Source: Micromonospora_I sp040659735
Lineage (GTDB): Bacteria; Actinomycetota; Actinomycetes; Mycobacteriales; Micromonosporaceae
Reading direction: 5' to 3'
Length of the DNA stretch: 64,000 bases
Assembly: GCF_040659735.1 (NCBI RefSeq)
Contig: NZ_JBFANZ010000027.1
Span: forward strand, 7,244-71,243
The notes beneath the pieces are model-generated. The model worked only from the letters and a program-made list of their open reading frames with translations, had not been told where the DNA came from and ran no database searches. This document shows, piece after piece, positions 7,838 through 17,676 of the stretch (position 1 is its first letter; every line of letters begins with the position of its first letter). The translations under genes and the position numbers were made by a program.

Positions 7838-10800
7838 ATGATGCGGTGGATCGTCGGGTCGAGCGTGAAGTATCAACGTCTGGTGCTCGCCGCGGCCGTG
7901 GCCTTGATGGCCGTCGGCTTCGTGCAGCTGCGCAACACATCGGTCGAGGCCCTGCCCGAGTTCGGGCCGGTACGGGTGGACGTGCAGGTCGAGGCGCTCG
8001 GGCTCTCCGCTGAAGAGGTCGAGAATCTGATCACCAACCCGATGGAGAACGAGTTCTTCAACGGCATCCCCTGGCTGGCCAAGCTTGAGTCCCGCACCAT
8101 CCCGGGGCTGTCGTCGATGGAGATGACCTTCGAGCCGGGTACCGATCCGATCCGGGCGAGGCAGGTCGTGCAGGAGCGCCTCACCATGGTCGCCATGCTG
8201 CCGGCCGCCTCGTCGAAGCCGCCGCTGGTGGTGCAGCCCTTGTCGTCGACGGGCCGGCTCATGATGATCGGCCTCTCGTCCCAGGAGCGCTCACTGATCG
8301 ACATGTCGTTGCTGTCCCGATGGACGATCGTCCCCCGCCTGCTGAGCGTGCCCGGCGTGGCGAACGTGGCCATCTGGGGGTTCCGCGACCGGCAACTGCA
8401 GGTGCAGGTCGATCCCGCTCAGCTGATGCAGAAGGGCGTCACGCTGGACCAGGTCCTGCGCACCTCGGCGAACGCGTTGTGGACCTCGCCACTGACCTTT
8501 GTGGAGGCATCGACCCCCGGACTGGGCGGCTTCATCGACACCGCAAACCAGCGGATCGAGATCCAGCACAACCAGCCGATCAAGACCGCACAGGATCTCG
8601 CCAAGGTCACCGTCCAGGGCGCCGAGGACCGGGGGGTGTTGCTCGGTGACGTCGCTCAGATCGTCGAGGACCACCAGCTCCTCATCGGGGACGCCCTCGT
8701 CAAGGACACCCCGAGCCTCATGCTCGTGGTGGAGAGGTTCCCGGGCGCCAAGGTCGCGGACGTGACCCAGGGCGTGGAGGCCGCACTCGACGAGATGCGG
8801 CCCGCCATGCCGGGCGTCACGATCGACACGACGGTGTACCGGCCGGCCACCTTCATCGAGAAGATGGTCCAGAACCTCACCACCACGCTGGTCCTCGGCG
8901 CCATCCTGGTGCTGCTGGTGCTCGGCGCCTTCCTCTTCAACTGGCGGACCGCGCTGGTCAGCCTCGTGACGATCGCGGCGTCCGTAACGGCGACGCTGCT
9001 CGTCCTGTCGTGGTTCGGCATCGTTCTCAACATGATGTCCCTGGCGGGGCTGGTGATGGCGCTCGCCATCCTCGTCGACGACGCCGTGGTCGGCGTCGAC
9101 AACATCAGGCAACGGCTGCGTCAGCGCCGCGAGGAACAGTCCGACATGCCCGTGGCCGACGTCATCGGCGCGGCCGTCCTCGAGATGCGCGGCCCGCTCT
9201 TCGTCGCTGCGGTGATCGCCGCGGTGTCGGTGGTGCCCCTCTTCATCCTGGACGGGGTGCGCGGCGCGTTCCTCACGCCGGTCGCGCAGGGCTTCCTGGT
9301 GGCCACGGCGGTCTCACTGGTGGTCACGCTGACAGTCGCCCCGGTGCTGGCGACCATTCTGCTGTCCCGCTCGTCGCTGCAACACCGCGAGTCGCCGGTC
9401 GCGCGAGGGCTGGAGCGGGCGTACGCGGCGCTCCTGCCCGGGCTGCTGCGCCGGCCCATCTGGTCCTACGCGGTCGTCGGCCTCCTCGTGGTGGCCGGCC
9501 TGGCCGCCCTGCCGTTCCTCCGTGCGCGGCCGCTCGCCCCGACACTGCAGGAGCGGGACCTGCTGATCAGCTGGGAGGCGGCGCCCGGTGCGTCCCGACC
9601 GGAGATGAACCGGATCACATCCGCGCTCACCGCCGAACTGCGGGCCCTCCCCGGGGTGCGCAACGTCGGCGCCCACACCGGGCGGGCCCTGGCGTCGGAC
9701 CAGGTCGTCAGCATCAACTCCGGCGAGGTGTGGCTCAGCATCGATCCCGCCGCCGACTACGGAACAACGTTGGCCGCGGTGCAGCGGGCGGTCGACGGCT
9801 ATCCCGGGGTGCAGAGCGACGTGATGACCTACTCGGACAAACGGATCGGCGAGGTGGTGACGCGGGGTGTGGCGGAGGACCTCGTGGTGCGCGTCTACGG
9901 CAACGACTACGCCGTCCTCAATCAGAAGGCACAGGAGGTGCTCGGGATCATCTCCGGGATCAACGGCGTCTCCTCACCCCACGTACGAACGCATCAGGTC
10001 GCGCCCACCGTGGAGATCGAGGTCTCCGTCGCCAAGGCGGCGAAGTACGGCCTCAAGCCGGGCGACGTGCGTCGCGCGTCCGCCACGCTCGTGTCCGCCA
10101 CGGTCGCGGGCAACCTCTTCGACGACCAGAAGGTGTTCGAGGTCGTCGTGTGGGGCGTCCCCGCGGTGCGGCAGAACCTGTCGACGATCCAGGATCTTCT
10201 GATCGACGCGCCGGTCGGCGGCCCGGGCGGCGGCCCGACCCAGGTGCGCCTGGGCGATGTCGCCGACGTCAGGGTCACCGCGAAACCGGAGGTCATCACG
10301 CACGACCAGGTCTCCCGCAGTATCGATGTCGTGGCGAACGTACGCGGGCGTGGTCTGGGCGCGGTCACCACGGAGGTCAAGGACCGTCTCCGGCAGGTGA
10401 CGTTCCCCCGCGAGCACCACCTGGAGGTGCTCGGAGAAGGTCAGGCACAGGCCAGCTCCGATTTCCGCGTGTGGACCTTTGTCATCGGCGCTCTGATCCT
10501 GATCTTCTTCCTGCTGCAGGCCGGCTTCGGCAGCTGGCGGGTGGCGTCGCTGTACTTCCTGTTCCTGCCGCCGGCACTGGCGGGAGGGCTGCTGCTGGCG
10601 GCCTTTGCCCGGAGCACCGTGTCAGTGGTCGCCCTGCTCGGACTGCTCACCGTGCTGGCCATGGCCGTTCGGGGCGGCATGCTGCAGATCAAGCAGTACC
10701 AGCGACTGGAGGAGGAGGGTCAGGCCCGCCGCGCCGAGCTGGTTCTACTCGGCTCACGGCAGCGGTTCATCCCGACCGTCGCGGGCATGCTGGCGGTGGG

Positions 10801-11074
10801 GCTGGCCCTGGTTCCGCTCGTGATCTACGGCAGCGTCTCGGGTCTCGAGGTCGTGAGCCCGCTCGCCCTGATCATCCTGGGTGGCCTGGTCACCACGGCG
10901 CTGCTGAATCTGTTCGTCCTTCCCGCCCTGTACCTGCGTTTCGCGGCCCCCGAACCGCCGGCCGGGTCGCAACCGCCGGCCACGCCCGAACCGCCGGCCG
11001 GGTCAGTGCCCGCGCCGCGGCCACAACCAGATGCGGCGGGACAGCAACCGGGTACGAGCCCCGCTTCAGCCTGA
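7838..11074 (+). CDS. RND-superfamily efflux permease, CusA/CzcA-like
   Basis: A 1078-residue inner-membrane pump. It starts with a short cytoplasmic segment and TM1, then a large extracytoplasmic porter domain, TM2-TM6, a second porter domain and TM7-TM12. TM4 contains LVDDAVV with D414 and D415, the proton-relay pair typical of the heavy-metal-efflux (HME) RND branch. The last 40 or so residues are a Pro-rich tail with repeated EPPAGS units. The ATG at 7838 follows a GAGAGG element and matches the MMRWIVG start of the second pump. Substrate is not readable: HME resemblance does not prove metal export, and no outer-membrane channel gene is nearby. First gene of a three-gene cassette. Confidence 0.85.
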   Translation: MMRWIVGSSVKYQRLVLAAAVALMAVGFVQLRNTSVEALPEFGPVRVDVQVEALGLSAEEVENLITNPMENEFFNGIPWLAKLESRTIPGLSSMEMTFEPGTDPIRARQVVQERLTMVAMLPAASSKPPLVVQPLSSTGRLMMIGLSSQERSLIDMSLLSRWTIVPRLLSVPGVANVAIWGFRDRQLQVQVDPAQLMQKGVTLDQVLRTSANALWTSPLTFVEASTPGLGGFIDTANQRIEIQHNQPIKTAQDLAKVTVQGAEDRGVLLGDVAQIVEDHQLLIGDALVKDTPSLMLVVERFPGAKVADVTQGVEAALDEMRPAMPGVTIDTTVYRPATFIEKMVQNLTTTLVLGAILVLLVLGAFLFNWRTALVSLVTIAASVTATLLVLSWFGIVLNMMSLAGLVMALAILVDDAVVGVDNIRQRLRQRREEQSDMPVADVIGAAVLEMRGPLFVAAVIAAVSVVPLFILDGVRGAFLTPVAQGFLVATAVSLVVTLTVAPVLATILLSRSSLQHRESPVARGLERAYAALLPGLLRRPIWSYAVVGLLVVAGLAALPFLRARPLAPTLQERDLLISWEAAPGASRPEMNRITSALTAELRALPGVRNVGAHTGRALASDQVVSINSGEVWLSIDPAADYGTTLAAVQRAVDGYPGVQSDVMTYSDKRIGEVVTRGVAEDLVVRVYGNDYAVLNQKAQEVLGIISGINGVSSPHVRTHQVAPTVEIEVSVAKAAKYGLKPGDVRRASATLVSATVAGNLFDDQKVFEVVVWGVPAVRQNLSTIQDLLIDAPVGGPGGGPTQVRLGDVADVRVTAKPEVITHDQVSRSIDVVANVRGRGLGAVTTEVKDRLRQVTFPREHHLEVLGEGQAQASSDFRVWTFVIGALILIFFLLQAGFGSWRVASLYFLFLPPALAGGLLLAAFARSTVSVVALLGLLTVLAMAVRGGMLQIKQYQRLEEEGQARRAELVLLGSRQRFIPTVAGMLAVGLALVPLVIYGSVSGLEVVSPLALIILGGLVTTALLNLFVLPALYLRFAAPEPPAGSQPPATPEPPAGSVPAPRPQPDAAGQQPGTSPASA

Positions 11075-11117
11075 TCGAACGCAGGAGAGTGCCATGCACA
11101 GACAAGGAGGCGACCAC

Positions 11118-11612
11118 ATGCGAAACAGTGGTCGATGGGCGGCCGCAATCCTGATCACCTTCGGTCTGGCCCTGGCAGGATGCTCTCCGGCTCCGGAACG
11201 CCCCGTCAGTCACGACGCACCTGCCGTGATCGGTGATGCCGACGCCAACGGGGTGAAGACCGTGAAATTGACGCGGCAGGCGTTCGATCGACTCGGCATC
11301 GAGATGACGCCGGTCCGCGACGCGCCAGGAGCGACGGCGGCTCCGGCCACACCGCCGACGCCAGGTGCCAGCCCGGGCGGGGCGACCAGCGTCGTCCCCT
11401 ACTCCGCGGTGCTGTACGACCCGAGCGGCGTCACCTGGGTTTACACCGCTCCGCGGCCCCTGAACTACGTCCGCGAGAAGGTCGTGGTCACGACGGTGGG
11501 CGGGAGCGGTGGGACCGAGGCCGTTCTCTCGGAGGGGCCGCCGGTGGGAACGATGATCGTCGCGACCGGCGTGATGGAGCTGTACGGCGCCGAGCTCGGG
11601 GTCGGCAAGTAA
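11118..11612 (+). CDS. Lipoprotein resembling a truncated RND periplasmic adaptor
   Basis: A 164-residue lipoprotein. The signal peptide ends in LALAGC with the lipidated cysteine at C22. The mature part begins with VKTVKLTRQAFDRLGIE, like the first strand of membrane-fusion adaptors, and after a Pro/Gly-rich linker continues with VVPYSAVLYDPSGVTWVYT and LSEGPPVGTMIVATGVMELY, matching the C-terminal membrane-proximal half of CusB/HlyD-type adaptors. The lipoyl and coiled-coil hairpin domains that reach an outer-membrane channel are absent, which makes sense without an outer membrane. The ATG at 11118 has AAGGAGG seven bases upstream; an in-frame ATG at 11094 is an alternative. It lies between the two RND genes with short gaps. 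Confidence 0.72.
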   Translation: MRNSGRWAAAILITFGLALAGCSPAPERPVSHDAPAVIGDADANGVKTVKLTRQAFDRLGIEMTPVRDAPGATAAPATPPTPGASPGGATSVVPYSAVLYDPSGVTWVYTAPRPLNYVREKVVVTTVGGSGGTEAVLSEGPPVGTMIVATGVMELYGAELGVGK

Positions 11613-11648
11613 TCCACCCAGTCGGTACGAGGGTAGGGATCCGGAACC

Positions 11649-14600
11649 ATGATGCGTTGGATCGTTGGAACGAGTCTCAAGCTCCGGTTCCTCGTGGTGG
11701 TCGGGGCCTCGATGTCGATGTTCTTCGGCGTCATGCAGGTTCGCGACATGCCCGTCGACGCCTTCCCCGAGTTCGCCCCGCCCCGGGTGGAGATACAGAC
11801 GATCTGCATCGGGCTCTCCGCGAAGGATGTCGAGGAGCTGGTCTCGGTCCCGCTGGAGCAAGGGCTCAACGGGATCGAGGGCCTGGACGTGATGCGCTCC
11901 AAATCGGTCTCCCAGCTCTCCTCGATACTTATGATTTTCAAGCCGGGGACCGATCTTATGAAGGCCCGGCTGCTGGTACAGGAGCGCATCACCGCCATCA
12001 CACCGAGGCTGCCGCGCTGGGCGAACGCTCCGTTCATGATCCAGCCACTGTCGTCGACCAGCCGGGTCATGAAGATCGGGATATCGCAGGCGGACAAGTC
12101 CGACGCCGCACACGTCGAGATGGCGCTGCTGGCCTACTGGTCGCTCCGGCCACGCCTGATGCGGGTACCCGGCGTGGCGAACGTGGGCATCTGGGGCGAC
12201 CGCTGGCACGTCAAGCAGGCTCTCGTTGACCCCGAGCTCATGAAGAAGCACAACGTCACGGTGGCCCAGGTCATGGAGGCCGCAGGAGACGCGGTGGACG
12301 TCGGTCAGCTGAAGTTCCGCGGTGGCTTCGAAATCGGCACCGGCGGGTTCATCGACACCCCCAACAACCGGTTCCAGGTGCAGCACCAACTGCCCGCCCT
12401 GACCGGGCAGCAACTGGCCGAGATCCCGATCGAGGTGCCGAAGGGCGGCAAGCCGGTCTACCTCAAGGACGTCGCCTACATCACGGACGATCTCATGCCG
12501 CCGTCGCTGCTCATCGGCGACGCGGTCATCAACGACGGCCCCGGCCTCATGCTCATCGTCGAGAAGCTGCCCTGGGGCAACACCCTCGAGGTGACCCGTG
12601 ATGTCGAGGCGGCGCTGAAGGATTTCGCGCCGGGCATGCAGGGCCTCACCGTGGACACGGAGATCTTCCGGCCGGCCACCTTCATCGAGACCTCGGTCGA
12701 CAACCTCGGCCGGGCGATGGTCATCGGGTTCATCCTCGTGGTGCTGATTCTCGTACTCTTCCTCTTCGAGTGGCGCGTGGCGCTGATCAGCGCCGTTTCG
12801 ATCCCGCTCTCCCTCGTCGCAGCGGGGCTCGTGCTCCATTGGACCGGAGCCACGATAAATACGATGATCCTGGCGGGGCTGGTGATTGCCCTCGGCGTGC
12901 TCGTCGACGACGCCATCATCGACGTCGAGAACATCGTGCGCCGCGTGCGGCAACATCGGCGCGAGGGGAGCACCAGGTCGACCGCCTCGATCATTCTGGA
13001 GGCGTCGATCGAGGTGCGGGGGCCCATCGTCCAGGCGACGATGATCATCCTGGTCTCCACGGTCCCGATCTTCATGCTCACCGGGCTCACCGGCTCATTC
13101 TTCCGGCCCATGGCGTTCGCCTACGGGCTGGCGATCCTGGCCTCCCTGCTGGTGGCGCTGACGGTCATCCCGGCGCTCGCGCTGATGCTGCTGGCCAAGG
13201 CGCCGATCGAGCGGCGTGAGTCGCCTCTGGTGCGCTGGCTGCAGCGGGGCTACACGGTGCTGCTGGCGCGCATCATCCCTCGTCCCCTCGTGGCCTACGC
13301 GACCGTCGTCCTCGTCATGGCGGGCGGCGCCCTGGTGGCGCCGATGCTCGGGCAGAACCTGTTCCCCGCGTTCAAGGAGCGCGACTTCCTGATGCACTGG
13401 GTGCTCCAACCGGGTGCGTCCCGGGAGGAGAGTGTCCGCATCGCCATCCAGGCCAGCAAGGAGCTGAGGGCGATCCCGGGCGTGCGCAACTTCGGCGCGC
13501 ACATCGGACAGGGCACCCTGTCGGACGAGGTCGTCGGCATGAACTTCGGCGAGAACTGGATCAGCATCGACCCGAACGTGGACTACGACAAGACGGTGGC
13601 CGCGGTGCAGAAGGTGGTCGACGGCTACCCGGGGCTGCAGCGCGACGTGCAGACCTACCTGAAGGAACGCACCAAGGAGGTGCTCACCGGCTCCAGCGAC
13701 GCCATCATCGTCCGGATCTTCGGCGACGACCTGGATGTGCTCCGCGAGAAGGCCAACGAGGTCAAGGACCTGATCGCCGGCGTGGACGGCATCGTCGAGG
13801 AGCACCTGACGCTGCAGACCAACATTCCTCAGGTGCATGTCGAGGTCGACCTGGCCAAGGCGGCGCGGTACGGGATCAAGCCGGGCGACGTGCGGCGAAC
13901 GGCCGCCACGTTCATCGCCAGCGAGGAGGCGGGTGACATCTGGCGAAACGGCAAGAACACCGAGGTGCACGTGTGGAGCGTGCCGCAGGCGCGATACAGC
14001 ATCGAGAGTGTGCGCAACCTGCTGATGGACGCACCGGACGGGCGCAAGGTCCCGGTCGGTGAGCTGGCCGAGGTGAAGATGGTCCCCACGCCGAACCAGA
14101 TCCTGCGGGAGAACGGGTCGCGGCGCATCGACGTGGGCGCGAACGTGGCCACGGGAAAGGCGCTCGGAGACGTCGCGGCCGAGGTGCAGCGCCGTCTGGC
14201 GACCGTGGACTTCCCACCCGGCTACCACCTCCAGTTACTCGGGGAGTACAAGGAGGCGACGACCGCGCAGGACCGCCTCCTGCTCTTCGCCGGCGTCGCG
14301 GTGACCGGGATCGTCTTCCTCCTCGCGACGGCGTTCAACAGCTGGCGGCTGGCGTTCCTCGTCCTCCTCACGCTGCCGATGGCCCTGGTCGGCGGCGTGC
14401 TGGCGGCATACGTCGGCGGCGGCATCCTCTCGCTCGGCTCGCTCGTGGGTTTCTTCACGGTGCTGGGCATCGCCGCCCGCAACGGCATCCTGATGATCAA
14501 CCATTTCCAGCACCTGGAACGGGAAGAGGGTGAGCCCTTCGGCCGGGGCCTCGTCATCCGCGGCGCGAAGGAGCGGCTCTCGCCGATCCTCATGACGTCG

Positions 14601-14834
14601 TTGGCGGCCGGGCTGGCGCTCGTCCCGTTGGTGGTGTGGGGCAACCTTCCCGGCCACGAGATCGAGCACCCCATGGCAGTCGTGATCATCGGCGGCCTGG
14701 TCACCTCGACCCTGCTGAATCTGCTGGTGACGCCCTCCCTCTACCTGCGTTTCGGCGGGCAGCGGCGTGCGTCAGGGTCCGCGAGGCGTGCCTGGCCCGG
14801 CGGGCACTGGCGGCGCGGAAGGTCTCCTGCATGA
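11649..14834 (+). CDS. Second RND-superfamily efflux permease, CusA/CzcA-like
   Basis: A 1061-residue paralogue of the pump at 7838. The start MMRWIVGTSLKLRFLVV, the porter domains and the TM pattern align along the whole length. TM4 reads GVLVDDAIIDVEN with D420 and D421. It lacks the Pro-rich tail of the first pump and ends in a short basic stretch. Two different RND chains around one adaptor suggest a heteromeric transporter, as in MdtBC, but homomeric pumps are also possible. Start ATG at 11649, after GGGTAGGGA; an adjacent ATG at 11652 is equally in frame. Last gene of the cassette, closed by a strong hairpin. Confidence 0.85.
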   Translation: MMRWIVGTSLKLRFLVVVGASMSMFFGVMQVRDMPVDAFPEFAPPRVEIQTICIGLSAKDVEELVSVPLEQGLNGIEGLDVMRSKSVSQLSSILMIFKPGTDLMKARLLVQERITAITPRLPRWANAPFMIQPLSSTSRVMKIGISQADKSDAAHVEMALLAYWSLRPRLMRVPGVANVGIWGDRWHVKQALVDPELMKKHNVTVAQVMEAAGDAVDVGQLKFRGGFEIGTGGFIDTPNNRFQVQHQLPALTGQQLAEIPIEVPKGGKPVYLKDVAYITDDLMPPSLLIGDAVINDGPGLMLIVEKLPWGNTLEVTRDVEAALKDFAPGMQGLTVDTEIFRPATFIETSVDNLGRAMVIGFILVVLILVLFLFEWRVALISAVSIPLSLVAAGLVLHWTGATINTMILAGLVIALGVLVDDAIIDVENIVRRVRQHRREGSTRSTASIILEASIEVRGPIVQATMIILVSTVPIFMLTGLTGSFFRPMAFAYGLAILASLLVALTVIPALALMLLAKAPIERRESPLVRWLQRGYTVLLARIIPRPLVAYATVVLVMAGGALVAPMLGQNLFPAFKERDFLMHWVLQPGASREESVRIAIQASKELRAIPGVRNFGAHIGQGTLSDEVVGMNFGENWISIDPNVDYDKTVAAVQKVVDGYPGLQRDVQTYLKERTKEVLTGSSDAIIVRIFGDDLDVLREKANEVKDLIAGVDGIVEEHLTLQTNIPQVHVEVDLAKAARYGIKPGDVRRTAATFIASEEAGDIWRNGKNTEVHVWSVPQARYSIESVRNLLMDAPDGRKVPVGELAEVKMVPTPNQILRENGSRRIDVGANVATGKALGDVAAEVQRRLATVDFPPGYHLQLLGEYKEATTAQDRLLLFAGVAVTGIVFLLATAFNSWRLAFLVLLTLPMALVGGVLAAYVGGGILSLGSLVGFFTVLGIAARNGILMINHFQHLEREEGEPFGRGLVIRGAKERLSPILMTSLAAGLALVPLVVWGNLPGHEIEHPMAVVIIGGLVTSTLLNLLVTPSLYLRFGGQRRASGSARRAWPGGHWRRGRSPA

Positions 14835-14864
14835 TTCCTGACCACGCTCCGCCGGAATGAACGC

Positions 14865-14894
14865 GACCTCGCGGGGCTCCGGCCCCGCGAGGTC
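14865..14894. terminator. Perfect 13-bp hairpin between convergent genes
   Basis: Arms 14865-14877 and 14882-14894 are perfect complements (GACCTCGCGGGGC) with a 4-base loop and no T-run. It lies between the convergent second RND gene and the SARP regulator, so it can serve both strands. Confidence 0.75.
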
Positions 14895-14912
14895 CGGTCG
14901 GTGGTTGCCGAG

Positions 14913-15761
14913 TCATGGGCGGAGATCGGGTCGGATCACCCGGAACTCGTCGGCTGCGCCGTCCGACGGACGGCGCCGAACGGTCCGCTGCGGGGTGGTC
15001 CTCTGCTGAGGCAGCTCAAGCGCAGGGTCGGCGCAGAGGATGGCCTGCTCCAGCTGCTGGAGTTGATTCCCTGGGTCGAGTCCGAGTTCTTCGATGAGCC
15101 GGCTCCGCGCAATCCGATACGCGTCCAGGGCGTCGGGGGCTCGACCAGCCCGGTACAGGGCCAGCATGAGCTGGGCGAGCAGCCGTTGGCGGTGCGGGTA
15201 TTGCATCGCGAACTCGGTGAGCTCGTCGATGACGTCGCAGTGCCTGCCGAGCCGCAGTTCCGCGTCCAGCCATTCCTCCAAGGCCGCAAGTCGCGCTTCT
15301 TCCAACCCCCGGCACAGCTGATCGGTCAGCGGTGTCGCGACATCGGCGAGCGGCGGGCCGTGCCACATGTCCAGCGCACGGCGCAACAGCAAGCCCTTCT
15401 CGTCGTCGTTGGGGGCGACGCGAGCCGCCCTGACCAGAGCGCGGAAGCGGTGGGCGTCAACGTACATCGGATCGGCGCGCAGGACGTACGTCGCGCCGTG
15501 GGTGATGATCTCCACCTCATCACGACCCGCGCCGGCGTTCGCCAACACGGCGCGCAACCGCGAGACGCGAACGTGGATCGAGTGCCGAGCGGTCTGTGGT
15601 GGCGACTCGGGCCACGTCAGATCGACCAACCAGTCGACGGGAACAAGCTGATTGATCCGCAGTGCCAGTACGGCCAACAAAAATCTCTGCTGGCGGGGTC
15701 CGAGGTCAAGTTGCCGCTCCCCCGACCATGCCTCTACTGCACCCAACAGCCGAAACTCCAC
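14913..15761 (-). CDS. SARP/AfsR-type regulator (winged helix plus BTAD)
   Basis: A 282-residue protein with the compact SARP layout. Residues 1-95 form an OmpR-like winged-helix DNA-binding domain (VEFRLLGAVEAW, then RQQRFLLAVLALRINQLV and SIHVRVSRLRAVL). Residues about 100-250 form the bacterial transcriptional activation domain (ALDMWHGPPLADV, DALDAYRIARSRLIEELGLDPG). SARPs activate promoters through 11-bp-spaced direct repeats. Start GTG at 15761 gives the canonical N-terminus; a TTG 13 codons earlier is an alternative. No secondary-metabolite gene cluster is in the window, so the neighbouring RND cassette, with three 11-bp repeats, is a plausible target. The two-component system lies upstream. 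Confidence 0.83.
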   Translation of the reverse strand: MEFRLLGAVEAWSGERQLDLGPRQQRFLLAVLALRINQLVPVDWLVDLTWPESPPQTARHSIHVRVSRLRAVLANAGAGRDEVEIITHGATYVLRADPMYVDAHRFRALVRAARVAPNDDEKGLLLRRALDMWHGPPLADVATPLTDQLCRGLEEARLAALEEWLDAELRLGRHCDVIDELTEFAMQYPHRQRLLAQLMLALYRAGRAPDALDAYRIARSRLIEELGLDPGNQLQQLEQAILCADPALELPQQRTTPQRTVRRRPSDGAADEFRVIRPDLRP

Positions 15762-16302
15762 AGCGCCCCCGCACGATGCAGTGGGTTCACCCCGGTCCAA
15801 AGTCGATGGCGGCCTGCGGCTGTCGTATCACGGCCCACGCAGGCAGCGAAGGAAATGGGAACCGCGATCACCATGGCGGGCGGCGGTTCCGGCGTGTGGG
15901 AAGCGCGTGGAAAAGCGTGGATGAGGACTTCGGCCTGCCAGCCGGACTCGACGAGCGACCGCATGCGACACCACCACCTGACACGTACGAGCCGCGGTAA
16001 CGCCACCTGAACAATTTCCACCGCAACCCACTTAATTGCTATCGACAACCCGCCCCGGTGTCAACCAAAATTCGCGTCTCCGCCAGAAAATGGCAGGCGA
16101 ATCGGCATTCCGCTCAATTCTTTACAAATAGCTCAAGGCAAGACGCATCCCCGCACCGAAGCAGTCAAAGCTCTTTCGCGTACCGCAGAGCCGCATTTTC
16201 GTCCAGTGTAGAAGTCCAGTGTAGAGTTTAGCCAGGAATACGTTGCGTAAGCCGGGCTACGGCGTAAGTGTTGTGTGCGGATGATGTGTGCGACCGGCAC
16301 GA
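15762..16302. other. Gene-free, relatively A+T-rich region upstream of the SARP gene
   Basis: No convincing gene is seen in these 541 bases. From about 16010 to 16250 base composition drops well below the local G+C. A 12-base unit GTCCAGTGTAGA occurs at 16201-16212 and again at 16214-16225. The stretch separates the histidine kinase end from the SARP start and probably holds the SARP promoter. Confidence 0.6.
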
Positions 16303-17676
16303 TCACCGCGTCGGCAGGTGTACGACGAACCGCGCGCCGCGCACGGCGTCCTCGACCACCACTGTGCCGCCGTGAGCATCGACGATCTCCTTGACGATGG
16401 CCAGTCCGAGACCTGTACCCCCGCTTTCCCGGCTCCGGTCGTCGTCGAGACGGGCGAACCGTCTGAAGATCCGCTGACGGTCGCCCGACGAGATACCCGG
16501 CCCGTCATCGTGGATGACCAGACGGACCTGGACGTCGTCGCTGGAGAGGTCGACGGTGACCAGGGAGGACGCGTAGCGTTCGGCGTTGTCGAGCAGGTTG
16601 CGCACGGCGCGCGTGAGGTCGTCCCGGCGACCGTCGACCGCCGCCGCGGAGACCCCGCCGGTATCGACCTGCACCTGGCCGTTGCCGCGGATCCGGGCGG
16701 CTTCGGACAGGACGATGTCATCAAGGTCGACAGGGCGGACGGGTGCGCGCGGGGTGGCGTCGTCCGCCCTCGCGAGAAACAGCAGATCCCGGACGAGCCG
16801 CTCCATCCGGCGGTTCGCCGCGAGCAGGTCCGCGGCCGTGTCGCGCCAGTCGGTGCTGCCTGGATGGGTGAGGGCGACCTCCAGGTCGGTGCGGGCCGCG
16901 GCGAGCGGGGTCTGCAGCTCGTGGGAGGCGTCGGCGACGAAGCGCCGTTGCCGTTCCGCGGCCGCGTGCAACCGGTCGAGCATCGTGTTCATGGTGCGTG
17001 CGAGGCGACCGATCTCGTCGTCCGTGGCGGGGACCGGGACGCGTCGGTCAAGTGACCGTTCGGAGATGTCGGCGACCTCGGCCCGGATCGCGTCGACCGG
17101 CCGCAGCGTGCGTCCCACGACCTTCCAGGTGGTGAACGCGACGAGCACCAGCAGCAGAGGCGCGCCAGCGGCAAGGGCGCCCTGGACGAGATCGGCGGCG
17201 TCGTCGACCGGCGAGAGGCTCGCCGCGACGTAGACCGTCACCGGCCCGTCCGGCGTGGCGCTCGACAACGCGATGACCCGGAAGCTGCCGCCATCGCCGA
17301 GAGCCAGGTTCTTGACGGTACGTGCCTCCGGCGCCGATCCCGCCGGGGTGAAGTCGGCGATCGGTCGGTCTCGCGGAATTCCGGCGGTGACCGCCACCAC
17401 CCGGCCGGCGCCGTCCACGACCTGCGTGATGCTGCCGTCGTCACCTTCGACCGCCAGAGCCGGGGGCAGCGTGCCCTGCCGGGCGAGAGTGGCGACGTCC
17501 TCGGCACGCACCTGTGCGATGCCATCGACGCGTTCCACCAGCGAATGCCGCAGAAACACCACCAGACTGACCGCGGTGAGCGCGAGAGCGAAGCCGACGA
17601 CCACGGTGGCGGCCATCGTGGTGCGGGCCCGCACCGTGGTGAGCCGCCGCAGAAATCTCTTGCGGTCAGCCGCCAT
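16303..17676 (-). CDS. Membrane sensor histidine kinase
   Basis: A 457-residue two-TM sensor kinase. TM1 is near residues 18-42, followed by an extracytoplasmic sensor domain of about 120 residues, TM2 near 170-190, and HAMP (ADISERSLDRRVPVPATDDEIG). The dimerisation domain has the phospho-acceptor H252 in DASHELQTPL. The ATPase domain has N box NLLDNAERYA, G1 DDGPGIS and G2 GGTGLGL. All catalytic motifs are intact. The ATG at 17676 overlaps the end of the response-regulator gene by 11 bases, implying translational coupling. The stimulus is unknown; the divergent ABC exporter operon is a likely output. Confidence 0.92.
   Translation of the reverse strand: MAADRKRFLRRLTTVRARTTMAATVVVGFALALTAVSLVVFLRHSLVERVDGIAQVRAEDVATLARQGTLPPALAVEGDDGSITQVVDGAGRVVAVTAGIPRDRPIADFTPAGSAPEARTVKNLALGDGGSFRVIALSSATPDGPVTVYVAASLSPVDDAADLVQGALAAGAPLLLVLVAFTTWKVVGRTLRPVDAIRAEVADISERSLDRRVPVPATDDEIGRLARTMNTMLDRLHAAAERQRRFVADASHELQTPLAAARTDLEVALTHPGSTDWRDTAADLLAANRRMERLVRDLLFLARADDATPRAPVRPVDLDDIVLSEAARIRGNGQVQVDTGGVSAAAVDGRRDDLTRAVRNLLDNAERYASSLVTVDLSSDDVQVRLVIHDDGPGISSGDRQRIFRRFARLDDDRSRESGGTGLGLAIVKEIVDAHGGTVVVEDAVRGARFVVHLPTR

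Noticed and set aside
7838..14834. Calling the RND genes copper or silver exporters (cusA)
   Set aside because: Family resemblance is clear but no metal-binding residues, metal regulator or metal chaperone gene is visible, so a substrate name would be invented.
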